Shown: piece after piece, positions 43,631 through 57,300 of the stretch
Numbering within the stretch: position 1 is the stretch's first letter
How the letters are laid out: each line of letters opens with the position of its first letter
Source: Verticillium longisporum
Lineage: Eukaryota > Ascomycota > Sordariomycetes > Glomerellales > Plectosphaerellaceae
Assembly: GCA_019188255.1 (NCBI GenBank)
Contig: JAETXT010000012.1
Location: forward strand, 1,612,001 to 1,676,000
Length of the DNA stretch: 64,000 bases
Direction: 5' to 3'
Translations under genes and position numbers: made by a program
The notes under the pieces: generated by a model
What the model was told of the DNA's origin: nothing
Databases searched by the model: none
Seen by the model: only the letters and a program-made list of their open reading frames with translations

Positions 43631-44923
43631 ATGGAGCTCAACGCAGCTTCAACTTCGCCTCCTCCCATCTCGGGTGAAGCAGCAGACGAACGCCTTGCGT
43701 CTGCACACAACGCGCCAGAAGTCAAGATGGCGTCCAAAGCAACGCCGCCCCTGGCGTGCTGGGGTATGTATCTCGGCCTCTCTCCCGAACCTCCTGCTGC
43801 CCTACATACACCATGGTGACCAAGCTGACTCTCCATAGAGCTCGACAACAATATTGAACTCGTCGACCCCAAGCGAGATGCCCTTTATGCATTTGACGAA
43901 GCTGCAAACAAGGAGGCCATGTCTGCCCGCGCTTGGGCGCAGAATCCACAACATTTCAAGCGCGTCCGCATCAGCGCGACCGCCCTCATCAAGATGGTCA
44001 TGCATGCCCGCTCCGGCGGCTCCCTCGAGATCATGGGCCTCATGCAGGGCTACATCAACGGCGACGCCTTTATCGTCACAGACGCTTTCCGACTGCCCGT
44101 AGAAGGCACCGAGACCCGTGTCAATGCCCACGCAGATGCTGACGAATACATGGTCGAGTACACCGACGCCTGCCGCCGACAGGGCCGGATGGGGTACGTA
44201 GTCGGCTGGTATCACTCGCTCCCAGGCGACGGCTGGTGGCTGTCAGGCATCGACGTCATGACCCAGACAACGCACCAGCAATTCCAGGACCCCTTCTTGG
44301 CCGTCGTTATTGACCCTGACCGCACCATCAGCGCCGGCAAGGTCGAGATAGGCGCCTTCCGCACCTTCCCGCACCCGCCTCCTGGTATGGCGCCCGGCAA
44401 GGAATCCACCGACGACAACGGTGGCAGCGGCGCCACGACCTCTGACGGTTTCCAAGCCGTTCCGCTCGCCAAAGCCGCCGAATTTGGCGCCCATGCGAGC
44501 AAGTACTACAGCCTTGAAATTTCCCACTACAAGAGCACTCTCGACACGCATCTCCTCGAGCTGCTGTGGCACAAGTACTGGGTGCAGACGCTCAGCCAAA
44601 GCCCCCTCTTCACGAACCGCGACTACGGAAACAAGCAAATGCTCGACCTGGCCTCCAAGATTGGCGAGGCGACGACGCAGCTCTCGCGCCAGAGCCGCGT
44701 CGCGCAGGGCGGCGCGGCGACGATGAACCTAGGTGGCACACCGGGGTCGAGCAAGCGTGTCGATGTCGCGATGGAGAAGCTCGTCAGGGACTGCAGCTCG
44801 GTATCTTCGCAGGAACGGACGGGGCTCATGGCGGGCGAGGTTAAAGAGAAGCTGTTCAACGGACTCGGCACATCGTCGTCGGCCGGTGCCGATGCCGGTG
44901 CTACTGGTGTCGACTCCCATTGA
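43631..44923 (+). CDS. csn5: COP9 signalosome subunit 5, with an altered JAMM zinc site
   Basis: Two exons (43631-43763 and 43839-44923, intron 75 nt GTATGT..TAG), 405 residues. The family signature follows the intron: CWELDNNIELVDPKRDALY. The MPN+ domain follows, with SLEIMGLMQG carrying Glu108. CSN5 is the catalytic deneddylase that removes Nedd8 from cullins. The expected JAMM sequence HSHPGYGCWLSGID reads HSLPGDGWWLSGID here: His170, Ser180 and Asp183 are kept, but the second His is Leu172, Tyr is Asp and Cys is Trp. The C-terminal part (KYYSLEISHYKSTLDTHLLELLWHKYWVQTLSQSPL) is normal. The protein is otherwise well conserved, so the gene is not a pseudogene by frame. Deneddylase activity is doubtful unless the substitution is a sequence error. 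Confidence 0.93.
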
Positions 44924-47900
44924 GCACAATGTGGGGCCTGCTTTGCTTGTGATGAAGACCAGGGTTTTGCGCTAGAACAAGACGCATGGTTTGGCGTTGG
45001 GGGAATCACACGGAATGAATGACGAGACTTAGATAAAAAATCCGCATGCTATTGCTGTTCCTGCGTCTATTCTTGGTGCTACTGAAGCGGGCTGGGCAGA
45101 TAATTCTGCCCAGGGATGTCTTCGCCAGGCCTCGACCTCGAACTACGTGCCGAAAAGCCGCACGGCAGTAGCAAAAACCCCAGGACTGCGTTGAGATCAG
45201 TGTCGTGAGTCTATTGACATGCAGCAGTGTTACTTAGGTCTATCAATCTCTAGTCGATGGTCCTCAGCCGCTCCGTTAGGCACAGTCTCCAGAGATTCCA
45301 ACGGTCGGTCCAACAACAACGGCGCGACATCGAACTGTTCAGTTGGCTAACGTCAGGCACTGCTCAGCTCGATACCTTTACCTTGCCTGCCTGGGGATGG
45401 TCGTGCGGTTGGGCCCATTCGCGCCAGGAAACACACGAACCAGCCTCGCCACGGTCTGGACCTGAGTCCGACCCCGCGGACGTCATAGTCTGCCGACCAG
45501 CATGGAAGGCCCCATGAACAACATTCTGGATGCGTCTATCGCACAAGACATCGTGGGTGCCCATACTGAATCATGACCACGAGCGGATGCACTGCGTCAA
45601 AAGTGCATGGGATCTTGAACATCACGTCGGAAGCATGGCATGACGACAGTGCGCATGAGTTGCTGTTCCCAGTCCTCACGATGGTCGTCAGCGCTGGTGC
45701 CAATGCTGGAGGAAGGCCCCTCTCCATGGGAATGGGAGTCTTTCGCAGAATCCACACACACCTGGTACCCCGCAAAATCAAACCCACCCCTCCACACCTG
45801 AAATCGCAAGCTTGGGAAGGAGACTAAAGTGAGTGGATGACGCAGTTGGGGGGGAACGACGTCGTACACCCAGGGCAGCCAGGCGACGAGCGAATCAGGG
45901 AAAGTGGATAAGAGGTTGCGAAAAGAGGGCACCTGCATCAAAGAGGGTGGGATGGACAAAGATACACTCTCTACGCAAGACAGCACTTTGTTGGCCGGCT
46001 GGCGAAGCGGTGTTCAATCCGAGTGAGGCCAAGAGTGCCATCTTGAAATCGGCGAATGAGGAAGTGCTCATCACCAGGCAAAATGGGGGTACTACAATGT
46101 TTATTTACAGTTGTTGAGAACATGAGACGGGCAGTTCACGAGGCAGACGAACGATGGTCCGACCTGATCGGGGGTGACATCGAGATCCCATCAGTGGTGC
46201 CGCGAGCTTGGATTTGTTTCGACGCTGAATGACGGAGGGTGTGCAGGACTGATTGCCCTTTACTGGAAACGGGCTGGGCGCCCGTGTCGTTCGTGTGCCC
46301 TGACTGGTAGACTGAGGGTGACATTGGAGTTGTGGCCCTGACCATGCTTGCCAGATTGCTAGCCAACTATTCTTGGGCGTTTGAGAGGCAGGCCCTAGAT
46401 TCCACTGTCAATCAACTGACGCCTGCTAATGATCTTGGCCCTCTTCATTGCCTGCGGGGTGTTGCCCCATCAAATACGTTGGCTTCGATTCGGCAGCAGG
46501 AGAAGGGTTGGTGGTGTGGTCAGTGGATGATTCAGGTCGGCCAAGGCGGCCATGGGCAGCCTCTGAGAGAAGAATGGTTGGCAGGATAAAATGAGTTCCT
46601 TATTCTCAGCCCCAGGTACCGTTGGCGGCGGCGTTGGAAAGGCGGATGAGGTACTTCCCTTGCGTGCCTCTTGACTGTCCAAATACAAGCAGGTGCAATT
46701 CCTTCTCCTTCTTGTTCGGCCGCTTTTGTGACAGCGACCAAGCGTTATTTGGGTTTGGACCTTGTGCTCGTCGCTTCAGCTTGGCGTTGGGAGGGTCCGA
46801 AATCGCCCTCCCCCACCCCACGATGCCCATCTACTGCTCAGCGTGAGACATGACTAGTAGCCCCCACACGGACGAACAGGACCACACAACAAGCAAGCAA
46901 CAGAAGTAGGCTTGACAGGCAGCGAGATCCATAAATTTTGATGGGGTGGTCTGGAAGCCAAGAGCCTTCAACAGTCGCAGCTGGGGTCACGCGGGGGGGC
47001 GCTGCGCTGGGCGTTCCGTCCGCTAGTTTCGGGCGACTGACATGCTGCGCATCTGCCTCACTCCCAACCTTTTCGTGGCTGCCCGTCTGGATCGCTCATT
47101 GGCGACGTTTCTGGCGTGAAGGGATGCTGAGCTGAGCCGAGCTGACGCAGGGTTGCGTGGCAAAGGTTGATGTTTGGCCGCTGATAAGGGGCATCTCACG
47201 CCACCCAGGGGCCTGATCTGTGAGCGTGAGACGTGTAGGCAGCACAGCAGGAGATGCCCGAGGGGGCCGATGGCCGTCCCCCCGTGGTCGTGTCGTGTGC
47301 ATGCCCTTCTGTGTTTGATGCCGGAGCCGACAGACTGACCACTATGTCCAGGGACCAGTGCATGAGCACTGGAAACGGCCAAAACATTAGGAGGGGGGGG
47401 GGCTGTGACCAGCCAGTCAGAGGGCACTTCCCAAACTGAAGATAAGAATTGGCTTTCTAGTGCTGTGGGTAGCACGTGTGCTAGGAAGTGTCTAGCAAGT
47501 ACGGTTGGCTGGGGCCTTCGACCTCGCAAATGCTTATCAGTGCTGTTCATTGGAGCAGACACCACATTGGGCAGGTATGACGGGTTTCTATCCTTCCATT
47601 TTTGTCGACATCCCGCGACTGCCGTCCGGAGATGGGCTGGCAAAGCAGGCAGGCACAGAGGGGGGGTGGTATTTCCCCAGGTTGCAGTGGGCTGGCTGTC
47701 CGCTTTGCCTGGAAGGAGTCCTCAGAGCACAGCAGCTTCCCGTCGTTTCCCTTATCTTGAACGCTCAACTGAGTCGGGCCCTGCCCTGTCTTGTTCCGAT
47801 ACGAGATTGGTGCTTCCGAGTCGACGAGATAAACCGCCCGCCCTGAGACGAGATATACCTGAAGACGCTGCCACACCAAAGCACCGCTTTCGTCCGTCTC

Positions 47901-48785
47901 TTCTTTTTGTCCTTCTTCGCTCCCTGCCCTTCTCTAGTCGGCCATCGCAAAGTCACCACACCAGGCATCAAAGCAATCCTGCCTGGCACATAGGCCTCGT
48001 GACCATAGTTTCCGACCATCTATCGAGCCACCCCCCACCACGCTCACTGGGCTGACCGGTACATGACACCCGACCCCCCCAGCGATCAGATCCCAGCCCG
48101 CGTCGTGCCAGTTTGACCGCCGTGGCATGCATTGCTTAGGGGTCCAATTGTACAAGGTGCGTCCCTGGCCCGCGTCGCAAATGCATCAACGTCCAAACCT
48201 GCCACCCAACCACTCCCTTCCCTTTGATCTGCCAATCTCCTTCTGCCACTTTGCACCTCGCTGATCGAATCCCTTCTATTCAGAACCCACCAAGCGGCAG
48301 CTTCGAGAAGCCCCGTTCTGCTTCGGAAAAAAATTGCAGTGCTCGACGACCTGCGCTTCATCTCCCAACAACGGTCACACTACAACTTTCTGCTTCCGTC
48401 GAGCTCCTGAACCTTCATTGACGAGCACCACCAGCGGCCCTGCGTCATAGTCATTAGCAGAGCTGCTGTTTTCCCGTCTGGTCCTGTAGGAACAATCGTG
48501 GGATCAGCGGCTGCACAAACCGGTTCATTTCGGGCGACCCTGATTTGCTGCCTTTGAACAGTCGTTACGTTACGGAAACCCCCCTCCCTAGACCCAAACG
48601 CCCCTGGGCCCAAGTGTCGCGCTGCATCAGCGGTATACGAGCCCCGGAACATCCAGAGCCAGAAGAGAAGGTCCCCTATTTGGCGCAAACGCGTCCCGCT
48701 CTGCCTTAGCCTTAGGCCCTGTCCCATCCTTGTCCGGCATGCCCCCGCCCTTCCGCCCGGGGCCAGGGTTATCGAGTCAGTCAGC
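44924..48785. other. Long gene-free spacer (3.9 kb)
   Basis: No frame here shows domain content or joinable exons. Features noticed: a G9 run at about 47393-47401, CT-rich stretches at 47880-47935 and 48840-48900 (the latter already coding), and a probable long 5' region for the gene at 48786. No tRNA or 5S rRNA was recognised. Confidence 0.5.
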
Positions 48786-50482
48786 ATGATGTCCCCGAGG
48801 AGTTTCCTTTACTCCAAGCAACACCCACAGCCACTTCATACACCCACCAAACGCCTACAACACAACCTCCCCTCGCCCCCGATTTCTCCCTCCCCAGCTT
48901 CGAGCCCTCCTGCCATCATTCTTTCCCACCGCAAACCACACAACTCCGACATTTTCTTTCCCAGCTCGCCTGCAGCCTCCTCTTCTTCGCAGCAGAGAAA
49001 GTATGCTCAGGACGTTACCGTTACCGTCGAGCCCATCCCTGCTACTGAACACAGCGCCCCACACGTCATGTCGAAACGCAAGTCTACCCACGAGACAACG
49101 AGGCTCTCGCCTTCGAGCCCGCCCCGGACAACCACCAGCCTGAGCACGAGGCCCACGACGCCTACCAGTCCCGTTCAGATCCCTGCCTCAAAGACCAAGG
49201 GTTTATCTTCCCGGAACCACCGTCATCATGGTCAGAGAAAGGCGACACGTCCGCGGGACGTCCACGACCCTGACTCTATCCCCGCCGCCATGGCCGCTCT
49301 GCTGGCTGTAACCGATATCCCTCGTCCTCGGCAGCGGAGGTCAAGGCGAATCTCGAAGGATCAGTCTCTGACACTCGAGGCCATTATCGAACGTCAGCAG
49401 GTCTCCGAGAAGGAGCTCAGCCTGACTCTTGACCGGAGCCCCATGGATCTCCTCTTGTCTCCTCCCGAGGATATGTGCGACGACGAAAACATGTCGATTC
49501 TCAGTGGCAGCGGCGTCGGCTCTGCCTTCTCGACCAGGACAATCTCGATGGACTCGATCCCTTCTCTAGGCGACTCTTTTGCGACCGACGGAGTCTCGTC
49601 CATCGAGACCCCTTTCACTCCACAATGCGCGTGCGCAGGAAACGTTCGCAGCAACCCAGGCGATCTCTCGAGCCTGTTTCCTCGCCGTGTGGCTTGGGCG
49701 AGGATCACCCTCTATCCATGTCCGACGAGGACTCGTCAGACTCCCTGGACTATGACGAGCTCGCAGAGCCACAGGATAGTGAGGACTGCCGGTCTGAGCT
49801 GTCCTTCTCGGACTTTGCCTTTCCTCTACGTCCCCTCAAGTCGGCTTTTAAGTCCAACCTCACTGCCTCCCTTCGTGCCTTGAAATCGGCGGCCAGGTCT
49901 ATCTCGGCCCTTAACCTATCGTCCATTCCTCCGGATGACTTCCTCACCCGCTCAATCCTGACCATCGATCCTAAGGTTCCTTATACCGATGAGCGCCGCC
50001 CTCCAGTCCTGGAGGAGGAGCCATCGGCTGCTCTCCGTCGTTATCTCAACCCCACGACGAGCGCCCGGCTCGAAACGCATCCCGCCACTCTCTCGCCTAC
50101 GAGGACCTATACTGCATCCATCCAGATGCAAACGTACAAGGTCCAGCGATCTCGCAGCGCGGCGCCCTCGTCGACTCGCATCGTTTACCCCATTACTTCG
50201 CCCTCTTCGTCACAGGCAGCCCCGTACCAACCCCCGGCGCAATCGCCCCAGCAGACGGCATTTTCCTACCCTCCCGGGGGTATGCGACAGCGCGAGACAC
50301 GTGAGAACTCCAATTTCATCCGCATTGCTGTCATGGAAATGGCGATGCGCAAAGCCGGTAAACTCGATGATCAACGGCCAGGCCGAGCGCGTTGGATGTT
50401 GCCACCTCGCAAGGCGGTTGCGCGGGCCTACGCAGTAGGTGCAGATGGTGTGCCAGCGCGCTGGGTGTCGTTCTCACAGTGA
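48786..50482 (+). CDS. Fungal protein of unknown function, disordered; frame broken near 49622-49640
   Basis: Starts ATGATG. The first frame gives a Pro/Ser/Thr-rich region with conserved-looking SIPAAMAALLAVTDIPRPRQ, SLTLEAIIERQQVSEKELSL and SPMDLLLSPPEDM (about residues 165-225). The coding signal then passes to another frame near 49622-49640. It continues with SLEPVSSPCGLGEDHPLSMS, SALNLSSIPPDDFLTRSIL, VPYTDERRPPVLEEEPSAAL and FIRIAVMEMAMRKAGKLD, ending at 50482. One added base around CACAATGCGCG would join the frames into about 565 residues. There is too little room for an intron. I recognise it as a fungal-type disordered protein but not its function. Confidence 0.65.
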
Positions 50483-52102
50483 GCGGCACACGAGTCAGGT
50501 CGCAGCGAAATTACATCACACAGAACAGCACCTGGTGGCCCGCCAAGTGATGGCCACGCGACAGATGCAAGCATGCCAGCCACTGCACCACGCAACGACG
50601 ACAGGAAAGTGTCGCGCACCGATTTCGCCGAGTCGCTAGGCTTGGCTACGAAGCTCGCATTCGAAAGCAGGAAGCGAGCGCAGTTCGGTCACCGAAGGCA
50701 GCAGATTGGGGGTGCCAGCCATTGAAGCGGGGCTCTCTGACGATGCGGTGCAATCGGAGGTCGCCGAGGAGAAATCAGGAAAGCAATCTCTGGGCGGCGT
50801 GGTGGGGACAGTATTGCCGCCGCGCAGACGACTCCCGACGCCGTCGTCATTCGACAAGGCTCTCCAGATTGGCAGTACCAGAAACCCTCTCACTCCCAGC
50901 TACGGCGAGTACGCAGTGGAGCCGAGCAGCAGTTCTCCTGCCTTTTCCGATGTCGCCGAAAGGGCATGACTGGAGGCCATTGGCCAACACACAGCACGGG
51001 TCCGATTCCCCCCCGAGGACTGTCGACGAGGGCACCCCGGTTCGCCTCCATTCTGGAGGGAACGGATCAGCGGACCCTGCGGATTGGCTGTTACTTCAGA
51101 CTTTGGTAATGGCATCCGTCAACGCCTTGAGGGCATTCGGCGACGGCCTCGGACAGCGAGGCACAAAACAAAGCACAAAGCACCAACCAGACAAGATTTT
51201 CTTTCGCCGGGCGCCGGGCGGAGCAATCCACAAGGCCGGCGGCCGCATGGCCCTACGAATGGACCATTCATGGCAGGGCAGTACCAAAACAAAACGGTGC
51301 AACATGAACGACACCAAAAAGCACGCGCTACACACACATACGACGATTTCATTTTTTTTTTTTCATGGCCGGACCCCCTTTGTCATTCCCGGTGTTCATT
51401 GGACCACGACACAGTATGCGCATATGTCACCGCCCGCGAGGGCTAAATCTTTTTTCTTTTAGTTTCGCATTTCGGCATATGCATAGCGACGGATCAGGCA
51501 TGGCATTTTGATGTAGGATACCAATGGGAATTGACCAAGTCATCAGTACGTTTACCGACTGTTGGGGCGTGACTAGTACGTGTGAGTGTGCGCGCGGCGT
51601 CTGTGTGCGTGTGTGTGTGATGCGCGTGTTCCATTGTGCCTGGTCGGGCTCCCATGCCGATGCCCCGTCGGCAGGGGTCCCGTTCGTGGTGACCTGTGAA
51701 CGGCGTTTTTTTGCGGGGATGTCAGGAACGCGTCCTTGGGATCTTTTTTTTTGTCGCATGCGCGGACGGACGAATGAGGAGAGTCATTACACGGCTATAC
51801 GGCTTGGCTGGAGTGGCCAGTACTATTTGCACTAGATTATTTTATTGGGGGGGTTTTCCTTGCTACGATGCGCGCCATGTGATCTGGTGGTGTGCGGTGA
51901 GAACAAGATTGCGGTGAGTGCAGGCTTCTTGGCCTTGAGAGAAAAACCTCTCGTGGGGGTTAGAGGGGAGACGGCGGGCCCGAGGGCAAGCAAGTTGAGT
52001 CACTCGCTCTGCTCGCGACGCCGTCCAACATGTTCTGTTTTGGCCAAGCTCGGTGTTCGTCGGCCGCTGCTGGGAGGTTGGTGGTTCGACTGGTAATCGC
52101 GC

Positions 52103-52103
<1 letters not shown>

Positions 52104-52130
<27 letters not shown>
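52104..52130. repeat. GCAA microsatellite
   Basis: Almost seven uninterrupted copies of the tetranucleotide GCAA, within the gene-free spacer. Confidence 0.9.
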
Positions 52131-52134
<4 letters not shown>

Positions 52135-52629
52135 AGCAGCACGATCCAGGAACCTGCTACCTCCCAATCAAGAAAGTGTGCACCAATGGCAGGGACCGGA
52201 TTGCCTAGTCACGGACCAAGACGTCCGGCAGTCTGGGACACGAACACAGGATTTTACGGGCGACATCTCATTCGGTCCGGATGGGGTGGTCCACGTCCAC
52301 ATGTCTGGAGGAGGCAGGGAGAGAGAGACCTCCTACCTGGGGAGGCTTGGGAGGGGAGGGGCCGGCGGGAGCCGACTGTCCGTCCGGCAGTAGGGGGAGA
52401 TGGGAAAATTTTTGCCACTCTGTCTTTACCCTTTTTGGTGCGAAGGGGAAAGGCAAGGAAGGGTTAGGGTACGTACGGCACTGTGTGTGTGTGCTGTGTG
52501 GGTACGGAGCAAGTGCCAACAGGGATGGAGGGGAGGAGATCGTCAGGGACCTACCTTCCTGAGATTTCTCCTGCTCTACAAGTACCTTCCTTCTTCTCTC
52601 TGGGGACGGGGCACGAGGAAGAAATGAGC

Positions 52630-52665
52630 AGGGCCAGGGCAGGGCAGGGCAAGGCAGGGCAGGAG
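52630..52665. repeat. GGGCA-type short tandem repeat
   Basis: Imperfect five-base units (GGGCA and close variants) repeated about seven times near 52630-52665. Confidence 0.8.
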
Positions 52666-54316
52666 TGATGAGACGAGGACATTGTCAAAGAAGGAGAGGA
52701 GCGGAGCGGGGGATTGCGTCTCCCTCCTGCCTCATGCAGCGGTGCCCAACATTTTTCTTTCCTTTGAGGGGGACCGTCAAGGACCGCGTTTCGCGCTTCA
52801 GGGCTTCACGGCCTCCGCTCGCCAGGGAAGACATGGTCCGGGTGCATGTGGTATGGGCTCCCAGGGTAGGTTGGAAGAAACAGATTGCTGAGCCAGGGGT
52901 AGGGTTCGGAGGAAGATGGAATATTCGACGCAGGCTTCTGGCGCCGGGTAAGAGAGGGCTCGCTCTGCCCCTCGCCCACTTTACGGCACCCTTGGGAGAG
53001 TACAGCAGGCTACAGCAGGGCCCAGATAGGCAGGTAGGGCTGGCCCAGCCGTGAAATTGCGGTGCCCTGTTCACGATCCGTGCTGCACGATCCCAGAGTT
53101 TTGCGTCGTCATGTTCGGGTTTTTGGATCGTGTCTTCTTCTTCTTCTTTTTTCTGGGTCAACTATCCACTTTGCCCCTCCCTCTGCCGTGTGCCGTGAGC
53201 CGGTCGCCTTTTCTCTTTGCGTAACGTGGCAGAATCACATGCCTTTTCGAGCGACGCGAGCCGCGCGATGTGGCGGCCGGGATGACATGCGAGATAACGC
53301 ATGGTGAAGTCGGTGGCTGCGGGGGAGGGGAAGAAGTGCAGATCGAAGATTTCGTTTTTTCTCTCTCTTCCATTCTTGGACACGAAATGTCGGCGATAGG
53401 ACGCGGCCGGCGCCGTTGCCTGCCAGTCAGCCAGGTCGATCGGGGATCCATCCCGTCCGTCTGTCTAGTTCTTCTACGCTACGGCGACGGATCCGTCTGG
53501 CTTCTTCTCGTCTGCAGTGAGCACTCGTTCGGGCAGGTCTCGAAGGCTCGGTGTGTTTTCGGGTTTGGGGATTTGCCCAAGAAGAACTCCTCCCTTGCCG
53601 CCTCCCATTTCCGGCCGGCGAACAACGAGCGGACGGGTTACGGCTCCACAAGATGGTGGCGACGACGATGACTACGACGAGTGGATCGTCAGCGTGTTCG
53701 GTGACTTGTGAGTTTGTTCCTCGGGCAGATCTGGCCTCTACGGAGCATCCTTGTGTTCTAGAACCTAGACCCCTAGACCTGAGCATCCCTAGAATGAATA
53801 GAGACCCTGAAAACCAGCACTCCATAGCCTCTGCCGATCACCATCTACCCCGTTCACGACATGGACCACGGCGAACTGCGCCTTCGGTCAATGCCCGTGG
53901 ATCGCCAGACCCTTGCCGTGATCTCCCGGCGCCAGCTCTGCACCCCAGCTTGCCCGCCCGTTTCCGTACTCAGCTTCCCAACATGGACACTTGTCCCGGC
54001 CATGTCTCCAACAAGAACTCAACAAAGTAAAAAAGTATCCATTCGCTGAGTCCAGCTGTTCTATGCAAACACCCTCCAAACGCCGGGGCATCACGCCCCT
54101 CCGCCTCCGTCTCCGCCGCCTCTCCCGTTCCCAATGGATCCGATCCATGTATGCGTGCGCGCGCATGTATGTATGTGTACTGCAATATGCCTCCTCCGAT
54201 GGCCCATGCTTTATGCTCCATGCCCCCTCCTCCTTCTCCGTATGTACGCCTCTCCCAATTACAGGCATGGCGGTCCCCCCCTCCTCCACCTTTTCACCTT
54301 CCTCTGCTCCTTCGCC

Positions 54317-57300
54317 TCACCCCGTCTTGGTCCGCCCCGGTGCCCAGCTGAGCCGCTTGCCGGTCCTGCCGAACGCCTCGGGCGTCCCGTTGCCGTTGCC
54401 GCTGCCGCTGCCCTCGTCCGCGACCTCCTCCTCCCGCTGGCTGCTGCTGCTCCCCTCTCGCATGCGGTGCGTCAGCGCGTTGAGCTTGTCCCGCAGGAAG
54501 CCGCCTCCGCCGGCCGTCCTGCGCCTGTCCACATCCGACCGACCGCCCGTGCTGACCGTGCTGCCCCGCGTCGCCGGCCTCCGCGTCTGATCGCTGCGCC
54601 CCCTGCCCGGCGAGTCGTACGGCGAGAGACTCCCGCTGGTCATCGGCCGCAGCGAGTCGATGCGCACCGGGTCAGACGGGTCCATCGTGTCCTGGGGTGT
54701 GGGCGGTGTCATCATGAGGAAGCTCGGCAATGGCAGGCCTCCCGTGCCGTTGTTGTTATTGGTACCGTTGCCGCTGCTGCCGCCGCTCGTGTTGCGATAC
54801 GAGCGCGCCGAAGCGACACTCGAGCTGCGGCTCGCCGATCGCGGTCCCGGGATGCTGCTGTGCGAGCTGCCGTGCAGAGAGCGAGGTGGCGACCGCGAAA
54901 AGTCCACGGGCGACGTGCCGTAGATGCTCGACGAGTCGTCACTGTTCATGCTTTCGGCGTAGTGCTGCGACGAGCCCGACGGCGCGATGAGGCTCGAGTT
55001 GTTGACCAGCTCCCGCAGCTTGCTCGTCTGCGCCGTGTTCGGCCGCAGCTTGAATTTGTTGCCGATGATGGCACCCGTGTGCGAGATGAGCGCCTTGATG
55101 ACGGCCTTCTTCAGCGCCAGCGCGAGGTCGAGGTTCGACCACGTCTTGTTGCGCCACTCAATCGCCGGCATGCGGAACACAAAGTCGTGCACGTCCTCAA
55201 AGTTGCGGCTGTCTTTGCCCTTGTAACTGAGGCAGAGCACCACCGAGGGCATCTTGATGAACGCAAACGTCATGTAGCTACTGGCGCGCGTCATCATCTT
55301 GGTGAGGTCGTCCGACTGCTTTTCGTCCTTGTCGTCCTTGTCGCCACGTAGCAGGCCGAACCGTGACTTCTTCTCGTTTGCGCCACCGATGCCGCCGTCT
55401 CTAAACGACGTTCCCGTAGACGAGCGCCCAATATTGCCAGGCCGGGGCGCGTTTGATGATCGAAGTGAGTCGTATGATGCTTTCTTATTGATTGTCTTGC
55501 CCGTGCCCATTGAGCGGAACAGTCGGAAAGAGTGACCTTCGTTACCGTTATGGACTGACAAGGCCTTCTTGGAAGATCCTGCCGTCTTGGCCGGCGCGTC
55601 AGATGTCAGTGTTGGGTGCAGGCGCAGCTCGAGCGAGCCGGGCCTCGTGTTGAAGTTGTCCTTCTCTGGCGGCGTCAGTCGACTTGTTGTCGAGTTTGAC
55701 AGAGACTCCTCGTCGCCGCTCTCGTCCTGCATGTAGTTGTGTTTGACCATGAACGGCGAGTCGTTTCTGCCGCCAGGCGTCTTGTCTCCGTCCATGCCCG
55801 GGAAGATGTATTCGAATAGGCGCTTGCCGAGCTCTCGTTCGAGCTGAATCTTGAGCGGGAACAAGTTGACCTCAAAATGATCCATGACGGGGATGCCGGC
55901 GATCGAATCTAGCATGTTCCAATACACCCGCACCATCTCGTCGTTCTTGATGTCATTCATCGACGTGCGTTCGCCATCGACGTAGGGCGCGATCATCTCC
56001 GGGTAGATGGCGTCGGGGAGAAGGTTGAGGCCCGCTACCTTGCCGACACGGATGAGGTTAATGTGTGAGCCGTCTGAGTGGTCCGTCCGGTCATACTCCA
56101 CGTCCTTCAGCTGCAGCTCCACGAGCGGCTCGTTGGTGTCGCGCAGCATCTGCCACACAATATCTCTGGCTGTGATGCTCCAGCGAAGCAATGCGTTGCT
56201 CTGTGCCGTCGTGTCAAATTTTCTCTGCGATGTCGTGATGGCCTTCATCATGAAAAACAGCTCATCCTCACAAGCGGCCAGATCTCGCTCCAGGAGCAAT
56301 CTGTCCTCCCAGCCCTGCTGATCCAGGTACTTGGAGTAGATCTGGAAGTGCGACTTGATGTCCTCGAGTTGCCTGATGCGCTCTTGCAGCTTCTGCACTG
56401 TCTCAGGCGTGCCGCTGAGGTCGCTGAAATCGGACGCCAGCATGATCTTCTCGAGCCTCTCGCTTCTTGTCTTTTCCAGGGGCTCACTGTACATTAACAG
56501 ATCCAATACAATGACGTACAAGGCGTAGTATTGCGACGAGTTGCAGAGCGCTCTGGCCTGTGGGAACTCGACCCATAGGTTGTCGACGCGGCTCTCAGTG
56601 CTGGGTTGCGAGGAGGGGTTTGAACCTTCGGCTGTGTTGACCTCGTCGTTGTACTTCAGACGCAGCGTGTTGTACTTGTCATATCGCAGCATAGCCGACG
56701 TCTTCTGCACAGCGCGCTTGAAGCCGAATGGGTCGGTCTGGAAATCAAACATGACCTCCATCGGCACCCATGGCGGCCAGGAAGTCGATACTGGCGTGCC
56801 GTACTGGCTGCCAGCGTACATTGATACGAGATGGGTCGAGAACCACTTCTGGTGGGTGACGAAGAATTGTGTGCTGTCCATGGAGACCAAAATACGCCGT
56901 TGCACTAGACCGCTGACCGCGTCAGACAGCCTTTCCTTGTCCATGATTTCGACAACCTTGAGTTCCATGCCCTTGGCCGTCAGCAGCACAACATTCTTCT
57001 TGTTCTTGTCACTCTGCAACTGGATTTGAGGCGCAATGACCCGGACATGGTAGTTGCTCTGGGCTCGGAAGTCTTCCGAGATGCCTCCGGTCAAATCTTC
57101 CATGGCAACATTTGTGCTCGTATCGGTGGCGTCGGTCTGATCAGCATTTACAAACTTGCGTCCGTCTTGGAGAATACGCTTGATACGCTCCTCGATGTCT
57201 TCTTGCGTCTCGCGATCCATGAAGCTAGGGTCTGTCGAGTTGTCATCCGTGGCGGCCTTGCCATTGGCAGTCTTGGTGCCGAATTTGGCCTTGTACTGCT

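Larger units (their letters stand above)
50483..54316. other. Long gene-free spacer (3.8 kb)
   Basis: Between the 3' end of the disordered-protein gene and the 3' end of the Fmp27 gene. It holds T-runs (T11 near 51353, T9 near 51742), short tandem repeats and G-rich tracts near 52310-52360 and 52625-52665. No gene supported. Confidence 0.5.

Noticed and set aside
47023..47643. 206-codon minus-strand frame
   Set aside because: No domain, and overlapping frames on the other strand of similar length.
50722..51462. 246-codon plus-strand frame
   Set aside because: Runs through T-runs and low-complexity sequence; no domain similarity.
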